NCBI GenBank assembly: GCA_003151595.1
Contig: PLXW01000018.1
Location: forward strand, 1-64,000
Direction: 5' to 3'
DNA from: Myxococcales bacterium
GTDB taxonomy: Bacteria > Myxococcota > Polyangia > Polyangiales > Polyangiaceae
DNA: 64,000 nucleotides
The position numbers and the translations under genes are program-made. Below are positions 27,501 to 34,992 of the stretch, piece after piece (position 1 is the stretch's first letter; every line of letters starts with the position of its first letter). The notes under the pieces were generated by a model. The model was not told the origin of the DNA. It saw nothing but the letters and a program-made list of their open reading frames with translations, and made no database searches.

Positions 27501-29210
27501 GGCGACACGTCGACCTGGACGGCGTCGGCCAAGGCGCACCTCGAGTCGTTTCCCATCGCGGCGCTGTCGGTGTTGAACGATCACCAGGTGCAGGGGATGG
27601 TGACCGGCGACGCCACGCTCGACGGGCTGCACAAGGACGCGAGTGCCAAGGTCGATCTCGCGGTGGCCGGCTTGAAAGCGGGCGACGTCACCTATCTCTC
27701 CGGGCACCTCGGCGCCACGCTCGGCGCGGGGGCGATGGACGCGACGCTCCGCTTCGATCAAGACGACGGCTTCATCGACGCGCACGCGCACGCCGGTGCG
27801 AAGTGGGGCGCGGCGATCAAGCCCACGCTCGACCCAACGAAGGACCTCGACTGCGCGCTAACCGCGAACCGCTTCCGCCTGGCGATCTTGCTGCCGTATG
27901 TCGACAACGTCTTCACCGAGCTCGACGCGCGGATGGACGGGAACGTCACCGCGCAGCTCGATCCGCGCTCGCGCACGGCGAAGCTGGACGGGACGATCGG
28001 GATCGATCAGGGGCGCTTCGAGCTCGCTTCCGTCGGCGGAGAGTTTCACGACGCCTCGATGAAGCTGACCTTCACGCCCGACGGCGTGGTGCGCGTCGAC
28101 AACGTGAAGGCCATGGGGATGAGCGGGCAGATCGAAGCCGCGGCCACCGTGCGACTCGACAACCTGGTGCCGATCGCGGCGAACGCCAACATCGAGGTCC
28201 CCGGCAACAACCCGCTCCTCCTCACGGTCGAGGGGTCGCAGGTCGGAACGATCGTCGGGAAGATGGCGCTGGCGGCGAAGCTCTCGGCCGATCGCAACAC
28301 GATCGACGCGACGGTCGACGTTCCCTCGCTTCACGTCGAGCTGCCGCTCACATCGTCGCAAGACGTTCAGGCGCTCGGCGAGATCGAGGGTGTACGGATC
28401 GGAACGAACGGCCCCAAGGGTTTCGTCCCCGAGCGCCTCGACGCCGCACGCGTGCAGCTGGCCGCGCCGTCCAACAAGACGCTCAACGTGGCGATCAAGC
28501 TGGGGAGGGACGTGGAGGTGAAGCGCGGCGCGACGCTCAAGATCGCGCTCGAAGGGACGCCGACGATCTCCGTCACCGACCAGGTGCACGCCGGCGGGCA
28601 GATCCGTCTGTCGCGCGGGACGATCGACGTGCAGGGGAAGAGCTTCGCCATCGAGAGCGGGACGGTCACGTTCGTCGGCGATCCCACGAACCCGCAGGTG
28701 AACGTCACAGCGAGCTGGGTCGCGCCCGACGACGACAAGACGCGCGTGTACGCCGACTTCGTCGGGCCGTTGAAGACCGGGACGGTGAACCTCCGGTCCG
28801 ATCCGGATCATGCGAAGAACGAGATCCTGGCGTTGCTCCTGTTCGGCACGACCGACGGGCTCACGCCGAACTCGCAGTCGACGACGGCCTCGACGACCAC
28901 CGGCGCCGGCGTCGCCGGGAGCGCAGCGGCCGCGCCGCTCAACCGCGCGCTCGAGAGCTACGGGCTCGGCGGCGTCACGACGCGCGTCGACACGTCGACG
29001 GCGAACCCTCGGCCCGAAGTCGAAGTGCAGATCGCGCGCGACATCTCGCTGCAGGTCGCCTACGTCATCGGCACGCCGCCGCCCGGCCAGAGCCCGGACA
29101 CCACGTTCCTCATGCTCGACTGGCACTTCATCCGGCAGTGGTCGCTGGAGACGACGGTAGGCAGCGCGGGGACGTCGATCATGGATGTGATCTGGCAGTA
29201 TCGCTATTGA
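24570..29210 (+). CDS. TamB-like translocation/assembly protein (DUF490), copy 2
   Basis: 1546 residues. ATG 24570 shares one base with the preceding stop (TGATG). A single membrane helix sits at about 5-24, followed by a long repetitive beta-rich region and a C-terminal DUF490 domain (LRSDPDHAKNEILALLLFG, ending MDVIWQYRY). The plan and the final motif match copy 1 at 9497-14101, but copy 1 has an extra Pro-rich cytoplasmic extension. Together with the upstream Omp85 it should form a trans-periplasmic conduit. Client differences between the two copies cannot be read from sequence. A small membrane protein gene follows two bases after the stop. Confidence 0.88.
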   Translation: MLRALRAIVLVLTFVVALVAGIFMHVNAAPLRRDVAARVTEVLGSLFAGKVTLVSIGRIGLDGIDGLSARIADPAGNTVLMVEGVRVRADVVAIVKSVASGIGPMVIDLNEVTVRSADAAVDVDAKGTLGIARAFQPRTPSTSTSKGRDVRFTIDRVAIDHVWAHGVPATGLAVDADLDALRGKVLVAPPALTIDVDALTLVTRGMPHDLNAHGALTAKVAMPSAKGGAVGVAAAWRGTVGGIDGSAQASLDGDAIDVSVDAPQISPDAIRAQWPASPITETASAHVDAKGTLTHVDVHARATLGGALVDLAGPVAMASGQHADIHLDVHALDLNAIAPSAPPSSLSAKGEISVTRKADGSLDAETKITLDPGVIAGEPVPPGSVHASVAYDAHSGLRGDARISAHEPGAPTVLSVHVAPTRTGALQVTFDADVNAPQLDGIPRLHTKVRGRTVVKTHGVVDLERGEIVAKVKAEIDDFGQGGIAHAQHASIVADASGTLASPKLDLDVRGDALDVAGYRFSTAHVEAHGQAKRLHVSVHLHGDDAPNVEADADLGLAAKPTVTNVEARLAWHRERIVARAASVRIGSGTLDVDDIELTGLGGPIHASLHTAPNTLRVKADARDLDVARLAQIVRVEDRLEGCRLALDVDATVKREGAEGTASFDLGSCTLDKVKEVTAHLDASMHGRKISGNAKVDVPGAGAIDFTTTSIQIGGTAPVLSSMRRAWGKVKFTGQLDLAKLASLLPAGALPFDDLRGGLTLDGRIQRDTMEDMTPGMQISLKTAGLSVVGASKRITDVDGSTTIVPPSWRSEGIDVGLDLHVDGDSGFAELDARLNDAKGELVSLDLKSDTVPFSNLIATPAQALSLLEAVQFNARVGVPKRKMNELPAVLGITGGRGEIEGVVNVVGSATKPLIDADVKLTDARGRTTGLSTPASFDLKARYDGAHAEAKLTASVKSGVVLDARASGDIAMSALLAGDTSTWTASAKAHLESFPIAALSVLNDHQVQGMVTGDATLDGLHKDASAKVDLAVAGLKAGDVTYLSGHLGATLGAGAMDATLRFDQDDGFIDAHAHAGAKWGAAIKPTLDPTKDLDCALTANRFRLAILLPYVDNVFTELDARMDGNVTAQLDPRSRTAKLDGTIGIDQGRFELASVGGEFHDASMKLTFTPDGVVRVDNVKAMGMSGQIEAAATVRLDNLVPIAANANIEVPGNNPLLLTVEGSQVGTIVGKMALAAKLSADRNTIDATVDVPSLHVELPLTSSQDVQALGEIEGVRIGTNGPKGFVPERLDAARVQLAAPSNKTLNVAIKLGRDVEVKRGATLKIALEGTPTISVTDQVHAGGQIRLSRGTIDVQGKSFAIESGTVTFVGDPTNPQVNVTASWVAPDDDKTRVYADFVGPLKTGTVNLRSDPDHAKNEILALLLFGTTDGLTPNSQSTTASTTTGAGVAGSAAAAPLNRALESYGLGGVTTRVDTSTANPRPEVEVQIARDISLQVAYVIGTPPPGQSPDTTFLMLDWHFIRQWSLETTVGSAGTSIMDVIWQYRY

Positions 29211-29212
29211 GC

Positions 29213-29455
29213 ATGTCGAGGGACGAGATCGTTTTCGCGGCGCTGGTGCTCGCCTTCGCGGCGTTCATCACCAGTCACGTGGCGCTGTGCTTCGGCATCG
29301 CGTCGCGTCCGCCGCGCGTGCGCGCGCTCGTCGCGTTCGTCGTCGTGCCGCTCGCGCCGGTATGGGGAGTGAAGGAGCGGCTGACCAAGCGCGTGGCGCT
29401 GTGGGTCGTCTTCGCGATCGCCTACGTCGCGCTGCGCGCGGTCGCGGCGCGCTGA
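29213..29455 (+). CDS. small two-helix membrane protein, paralogue B
   Basis: 80 residues, ATG two bases after the TamB-like stop. Two hydrophobic helices (about 5-27 and 59-78) flank a basic loop (RPPRVRALVAFVVVPLAPVWGVKERL). It is a paralogue of the protein at 16764-17009. The conserved linkage with TamA/TamB in both cassettes suggests it belongs to that machinery. It ends one base from the convergent DUF3047 gene. Confidence 0.75.
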   Translation: MSRDEIVFAALVLAFAAFITSHVALCFGIASRPPRVRALVAFVVVPLAPVWGVKERLTKRVALWVVFAIAYVALRAVAAR

Positions 29456-29456
29456 T

Positions 29457-30179
29457 CTACGGCGTCGAGACCAGCTCGAAGTCGTCGTAATCGGCTTCCG
29501 AGATCGAGCGCGTGCCATCGGCGTCGGTGACCACGCCGACGTAGAGCACGTGCTCCCCTTCGCACGCGCCGAACGCTTTTCGGTAGAGCGCGCAGAGATC
29601 GACGCTCTCTTGCCGCCACTCGGGGCTCGCCGGATCGCGTCGAAGCGGGACCTCCAGGATGCCGTGCTGGTTCTGATCGCCGGGCCCCGGCTTCGCCAGC
29701 CAACCGAACTTGAACCCCTTGCCCCCGTGCAACATCGTGGGCGTCTTGATGATGACGTAGATGCTCGCCGCGACGTCGGCCCACGGGTCGTTGGTCACGT
29801 CGGGGTGCCGCAGCACGCGCCATCGCCAGCGGAGCGACTTCACCCGCTCGAGCGGCGGCGGGTTCGTCTGGAAGGCGTGGCCGTAATGCATCGCCGGCGT
29901 TCGCCCGCCGGACTCCTCGTCGTGGAGTGCGTGGAGAAACGACTCACTTCCGTCGTGCCCGACCGAATACACGCGCGACAGAAGGTGCACGTCGTGGTGA
30001 AACGGATCGACGAAATCGAGCATCGGACGATCGAAGCTTTCTCGCCACCAGTCGGTCGTGCCCTCGGCATGTGCCGGACTCACCATGAGCAAGCCGGCGA
30101 GGGCGAGCGCGAGCGCGACCGCTGCGGTTCCTGCGCCGATCAAACCCACATGCCAGCCGATGCGATGTGCGCCGTACAC
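29457..30179 (-). CDS. DUF3047 domain secreted protein
   Basis: 240 residues from GTG 30179. This start is chosen because a perfect AGGAGG (minus strand of 30190-30195) lies 10 bases upstream and the protein then begins directly with a signal/anchor (VGLIGAGTAAVALALALAGLLM, cut likely after AHA). The mature part has the DUF3047 pattern: FHALHDEE-like start, LRWRWRVLRHPDVTNDPWADVAASIYVI, and a beta-sandwich to the end (DDFELVSTP). DUF3047 proteins are periplasmic, of unknown function, with a jelly-roll-like fold expected. It is divergent from the RND pump operon with about 240 bases between. Confidence 0.82.
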   Translation of the reverse strand: MYGAHRIGWHVGLIGAGTAAVALALALAGLLMVSPAHAEGTTDWWRESFDRPMLDFVDPFHHDVHLLSRVYSVGHDGSESFLHALHDEESGGRTPAMHYGHAFQTNPPPLERVKSLRWRWRVLRHPDVTNDPWADVAASIYVIIKTPTMLHGGKGFKFGWLAKPGPGDQNQHGILEVPLRRDPASPEWRQESVDLCALYRKAFGACEGEHVLYVGVVTDADGTRSISEADYDDFELVSTP

Positions 30180-30423
30180 GCTCGAATTTCCTCCTGTCAC
30201 CCTTCGTCCAAACGGACCCCTGGTCAACCTTCGTGCGACGTTCCTCCCATCAAAGACTGGCGAAGGTCGCCGATCGGGGCAGGTGACCGCGTGTCGCTTA
30301 GACACGCCGCGCACGACGCTTATTCAACGCCTTCGAGAGCCGCCCCGCGAATGACCTGTGACTATAGTGGACGGGTCGAATGATCGGCCTCACATCCGCG
30401 GAAATGATTGAGGGCTACCGCCC

Positions 30424-33400
30424 ATGATGTGGCTCGTTCGCATGGCGCTGAAGCGCCCGTACACGTTCGTCGTGATGTCGATGCTCATCGTCATCCTCGG
30501 CGTCGTGACGATCCTCCGAATGCCGACGGACATCTTTCCGGACATCGACATTCCGGTCATCTCGGTCGTCTTCAACTACCCAGGTCTGTCACCGGAGGAT
30601 TGCGAGAAGCGGCTCGTCAACAGCATGGAGCGTGGGCTCACCACGACCGTGAACGACATCGAGCACACAGAGAGCCTGTCGATCGCCGGCATGGCGGTCA
30701 TCAAGATATTCTTCCAGCCCGGGGCGCACATCGATGCGGCGACCGCGCAGGTGACGGCGATCTCGCAGACCTCGATTCGCCAGATGCCGCCCGGCACCAC
30801 GCCGCCGCTCATCATTCGCTACAGCGCGTCGAACGTCCCCATCTTGCAGCTCGCGCTGGAGAGCGACTCGCTGAGCGAGCAGCAGCTCTTCGACTACGGC
30901 ACGAACTTCGTGCGCACCGACATCGCGACGATCCAGGGCGCGCAGATCCCCTGGCCGTACGGCGGCAAGCAGCGCGAGGTGATGATCGACATCGACCCGC
31001 AGCGTCTCTACGCCTGGGGGCTCTCGCCGCGCGACGTGAACACCGTCATCGGCACGCAGAACGTCGTCGTCCCGACCGGCACGGCGAAGATCGGGACCGG
31101 CGAATATCCGATCGTCCTCAACGCGAACCCCGAGCTCCTCGATCAGATCGCGGGCATTCCCATCAAGGTGGTTCACGGGACGACGGTCTACGTGCGCGAC
31201 GTCGCCAACGTGCGCGACGGCTACGCCCCGCAGACGAGCCTGGTGCACGTCGAGGGGAAGAAGTCCGTGCTCATGTCGATCATGAAGCAGGGGAGTGTGA
31301 GCACGCTCGACGTCGTGAAGCGCATCCGCAACACCCTGCCCTCGACGCTGGCGCGCTTGCCGAAGGAGCTGAAGGTCGCGCTGCTGTTCGATCAGTCGAT
31401 CTTCGTGCGCGCCGCGGTCAAAGGGGTCGTGACCGAAGCGGGCATCGCCGCCGGGCTCACGGCGATCATGCTGCTCGTGTTCCTCGGGAGCTGGCGCAGC
31501 ACGCTCATCGTCATCGTCTCCATTCCGCTGTCGATCCTGGTCTCGATCATCATCCTGGCGTCGCTCGGCGAGACGCTGAACGTGATGACGCTCGGCGGGA
31601 TGTCGCTCGCCGTCGGCATCCTGGTCGATGACGCCACTGTCGAGATCGAGAACGTGCACCGCCACATGGCGAAGAAGGTGCCGATCGTGCGCGCCATCCT
31701 CGACGGCGCATCCGAGATCGCGACGCCGGCGTTCGTCTCCACGATCTGCATCTGCATCGTGTTCGTGCCGGTCGTGTTCATCACCGGCTCGGCGAAATCG
31801 CTCTTCGTCCCGCTGGCAATGGCCGTCGTGTTCGCGATGCTCACCTCGTACTTCCTCTCGCGCACGCTCGTGCCGACGATGATGCGCTACCTCATGCCGA
31901 AGGAGGCGGAGCGCCACGCGAACGCCGAGCACCACGTCCCGACGACGCTCGCCGAGAAGTTTTTCGCCGGCTTCGAGAGCGGCTTCGAGCGGCTGCGCCT
32001 GGCGTACGGCGGGTGGCTGGCGTGGGCGCTGGCACATCGCGCGGCGGTGATCTCGGGCTTCATCGCGTTCGTCGCCGCGTCGATGCTCCTCTTTCCGATC
32101 CTCGGTCGCGACTTCTTCCCGACGGTCGACGCCGGCCTCATCAAGCTGCACGTGCGCGGCGTCCCCGGCACGCGCATCGAGGAGACCGAACGAAAGTTCG
32201 CGCAGGTCGAAGACGAGATCCGGAGCGTGATTCCCGCCGGCGAGGTGGAGACGATCCTCGACAACATCGGCATCCCGTACAGCAGCATCAACCTGTCGTT
32301 GAGCGACGGCTCGCTCATCTCCGCGGCCGACGGCGAGATCTACATCTCGCTCAAGGAGGGGCACCACGCGACGAACGGGTACGTGCGAACGCTGCGCGGC
32401 GCGCTCCACCAGAAGTTCCCCGAGCAGACGTTCTTCTTCCTCGCGCCCGACATCTCGACCCAGGTCTTGAACTTCGGGCTGCCGGCGCCGATCGACGTGC
32501 AGGTGCTCGGCGCCATCGGCAACGAGGATCAGACGTTCGCGCTGGCGCAGACGATCGCCGATCGGATGGCGCGAATCCCGGGCGCGGTCGACGTTCACCT
32601 GGCGCAGGTGCCGAAGCAGCCCGAGCTGCGCGTCGACGTGAACCGAACGATGGCCGGCGAGCTCGGCGTGACCGAGCGGGACGTAGCCAGCGACTTGCTG
32701 GTGTCGCTGGCGTCGAGCGCGCTCGTGTCGCCGAGCTACTGGCTCGACAAGCGCGGCGTGCAGTACCTCGTCGCCGTGCAGACGCCGCAGAGGGAGGTCA
32801 ACTCGATCGACGCCATGCGCACGACGCCCATCTCCACCGGCGCAGGGACCGCGCCGCAGCTCCTCTCGAACTTCGCCGAGGTGACGCGCACGCAGGGCGC
32901 CGTGAGCATCACGCACTTCGGCGTCGCGCGGACGTACGACGTGCAGGCCAACTACGACGGCGCCGATCTCGGCTTCGTGGCCAAAGGGGTCAAGAAGATC
33001 GTCGACGAGCTCAAGCCGTCGATGCCGCGCGGGACGACCGTGAACATCAAAGGGCAAGTCGAGAGCATGGAGACGTCGTTCACCGGCCTCGGGTACGGCC
33101 TCATCTTCGCCGTCGTGCTCGTGTACCTGCTCATGGTCGTGAACTTCCAGTCGTGGCTCGACCCGCTCGTGATCCTGATGGCGCTCCCGGGCGCCATCGC
33201 CGGCATCGCGTGGATGCTCTTCCTCGCGCACACGACGCTCAGCGTGCCGGCGCTCATGGGAGCGATCATGTGCGTCGGGGTGGCGACCGCGAACAGCATC
33301 CTGGTCGTTACGTTCGCCAACGATCAGCGCGCGGTCGGGCGCGACTCCACGAAGGCCGCGCTCGCTGCGGGGATGACGCGGCTGCGCCCCGTGATCATGA

Positions 33401-33600
33401 CGGCCATGGCCATGATCCTCGGCATGCTCCCGATGTCGCTCGGCCTGGGCGAAGGGGGAGAGCAGAACGCGCCGCTCGGACGCGCGGTCATCGGCGGATT
33501 GCTTCTGGCGACCGTGACGACGCTCTTCTTCGTGCCCATCATGTACAGCATTCTCCGTCGCAAACCGCCGGAGCACGACTCGGAGTTGGAGGAAGTATGA
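30424..33600 (+). CDS. RND-family efflux pump inner-membrane protein (AcrB/MdtB type)
   Basis: 1058 residues, the usual length for the family. The first helix (FVVMSMLIVILGVVTIL) is followed by FPDIDIPVISV, a large periplasmic porter domain, and helices 2-6 including GGMSLAVGILVDDATVEIENV, where the Asp pair of the proton relay lies. The second porter half starts near FFPTVDAGLIKLHVRG, and helices 8-12 end at YSILRRKPPE. The pump would export small molecules using the proton gradient; substrate cannot be told. GAGGG-type ribosome site about 10 bases upstream. The stop overlaps the adaptor gene (ATGA). No outer-membrane channel gene follows. Confidence 0.92.
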   Translation: MMWLVRMALKRPYTFVVMSMLIVILGVVTILRMPTDIFPDIDIPVISVVFNYPGLSPEDCEKRLVNSMERGLTTTVNDIEHTESLSIAGMAVIKIFFQPGAHIDAATAQVTAISQTSIRQMPPGTTPPLIIRYSASNVPILQLALESDSLSEQQLFDYGTNFVRTDIATIQGAQIPWPYGGKQREVMIDIDPQRLYAWGLSPRDVNTVIGTQNVVVPTGTAKIGTGEYPIVLNANPELLDQIAGIPIKVVHGTTVYVRDVANVRDGYAPQTSLVHVEGKKSVLMSIMKQGSVSTLDVVKRIRNTLPSTLARLPKELKVALLFDQSIFVRAAVKGVVTEAGIAAGLTAIMLLVFLGSWRSTLIVIVSIPLSILVSIIILASLGETLNVMTLGGMSLAVGILVDDATVEIENVHRHMAKKVPIVRAILDGASEIATPAFVSTICICIVFVPVVFITGSAKSLFVPLAMAVVFAMLTSYFLSRTLVPTMMRYLMPKEAERHANAEHHVPTTLAEKFFAGFESGFERLRLAYGGWLAWALAHRAAVISGFIAFVAASMLLFPILGRDFFPTVDAGLIKLHVRGVPGTRIEETERKFAQVEDEIRSVIPAGEVETILDNIGIPYSSINLSLSDGSLISAADGEIYISLKEGHHATNGYVRTLRGALHQKFPEQTFFFLAPDISTQVLNFGLPAPIDVQVLGAIGNEDQTFALAQTIADRMARIPGAVDVHLAQVPKQPELRVDVNRTMAGELGVTERDVASDLLVSLASSALVSPSYWLDKRGVQYLVAVQTPQREVNSIDAMRTTPISTGAGTAPQLLSNFAEVTRTQGAVSITHFGVARTYDVQANYDGADLGFVAKGVKKIVDELKPSMPRGTTVNIKGQVESMETSFTGLGYGLIFAVVLVYLLMVVNFQSWLDPLVILMALPGAIAGIAWMLFLAHTTLSVPALMGAIMCVGVATANSILVVTFANDQRAVGRDSTKAALAAGMTRLRPVIMTAMAMILGMLPMSLGLGEGGEQNAPLGRAVIGGLLLATVTTLFFVPIMYSILRRKPPEHDSELEEV

Positions 33601-34871
33601 CGCCGCCGCATGGAGGAGCCGATCCGCCGGACCAGACCCGCGCCCCGAGCGCGAAGACCGCATCGCCGCACGGCGACCTCGGGTTCGAGCTCCCAGAGGC
33701 CTCGAGCGTCTCGCGCGGGCGTGTGCTCGCGATCGGGGTCGTCGCCGTCGCCGTGCTCGGCGCGGCGTTCGTCGTCGGGTACCTGCCGCGACGCGCCAAT
33801 CGCGCGGCGCTCGAGCAAGCGACGACGACCGCGGGTGCGGCGATTCAGCGCGTCGAGATCGTGGCGCCGAAGGAGGGGTCGAGCGATCGCGCCATCGACC
33901 TGCCGGGGAGCGTGCAGCCGCTGCAGGAGACGATCGTCTACGCGCGGGCGAACGGCTACGTGCACAAGTGGTACGTCGACATCGGCGACACGGTGAAGGA
34001 CTCCGCGCTCCTCGCCGAGATCGACACGCCGGAGCTCGATCAGGAGCTCGATCAAGGAAAGGCGCAGCTCGCGCAGACGCAGGCCAGCTTGATCCAGGCG
34101 AAGGCGAGCCGCGAGCTCTCGGCGGCGAACCTCGCGCGGTACAAGGCGCTCATTCCGTCGGGCGTCGTGTCGCAAGCCGATCTCGATCAGCGCTCGGCCC
34201 AGTCGCAGGTCGACGAAGCGAACGTGAACGTCGCGCAGGCCAACGTCGCCGCGCAGGAAGCGAACATGCGGCGACTCGCGCAGCTCAAATCGTTCGCGCG
34301 CGTGACGGCTCCTTTCGGCGGGACCATCACTCAGCGCAACATCGAGGTCGGCTCTCTCGTGACCGCGGGGAACGCGACGCCGCTCTTCAAGATCGCGGCG
34401 ATGGATCCGGCGCGCGTGTTCGTGCAGGTGCCGCAGGACGTGGCCGTGGGCGTTCGGGCCGACGTCCCGGCGACGGTGATGCTGCGCGAGTACCCGGGGC
34501 GGAAGTTCGAGGGGAAGGTCACGCGAGCGGCGGGCGAGCTCGATCCCGCGTCGCGGACGATGAACACCGAAGTGCGCGTGCCCAACCCGAAGGGGGAGCT
34601 CATCGCCGGGATGTACGCCGAGGTCGCGCTGACGTTGCCGTCGTCGCATCGCGTGTTCGAGGTGCCGTCGACGGCGCTGTTCAACGACGCGAAGGGGCTT
34701 CACGTGGCGGTGGTCGACGCCGACTCGAAGGTTCACCTAGTGCCCGTCGTCGTGGAGCGCGATACGGGGGCCACGATCGAGATCGCGAGCGGGATCGACG
34801 GCGGCGCGAGGGTCGTCAAGCTGGCCAGCACCGAGCTGTCAGAGGGAAAAATTGTAGAGGTGCTGCACTGA
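33597..34871 (+). CDS. RND periplasmic adaptor (membrane fusion protein)
   Basis: 424 residues. ATG 33597 overlaps the pump stop and has GGAGGAAGT in front. A cytoplasmic Pro-rich start is followed by one membrane anchor at about 42-62, not a lipobox. Then come the lipoyl half (GSVQPLQETIVYARANGYV), a helical hairpin with Gln/Ala-rich heptads (about 150-235), the second lipoyl half (TAPFGGTITQRNIEVGSLV), a beta-barrel and a membrane-proximal domain. It bridges the pump to a TolC-type channel, which must come from elsewhere in the genome. Gene order pump-then-adaptor is the reverse of the commonest arrangement. Confidence 0.9.
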   Translation: MTPPHGGADPPDQTRAPSAKTASPHGDLGFELPEASSVSRGRVLAIGVVAVAVLGAAFVVGYLPRRANRAALEQATTTAGAAIQRVEIVAPKEGSSDRAIDLPGSVQPLQETIVYARANGYVHKWYVDIGDTVKDSALLAEIDTPELDQELDQGKAQLAQTQASLIQAKASRELSAANLARYKALIPSGVVSQADLDQRSAQSQVDEANVNVAQANVAAQEANMRRLAQLKSFARVTAPFGGTITQRNIEVGSLVTAGNATPLFKIAAMDPARVFVQVPQDVAVGVRADVPATVMLREYPGRKFEGKVTRAAGELDPASRTMNTEVRVPNPKGELIAGMYAEVALTLPSSHRVFEVPSTALFNDAKGLHVAVVDADSKVHLVPVVVERDTGATIEIASGIDGGARVVKLASTELSEGKIVEVLH

Positions 34872-34992
34872 CGGGTGCTTCCCCGCACCTGACCGAGCTT
34901 CAATTTTTCGCCGCAGGGACATTCGGCGTCGATCCAGGCGCGTCCCCCCTTCCGCAAAGGAGATTCGGTTCTACGCTGCGTACAACCAAAAG

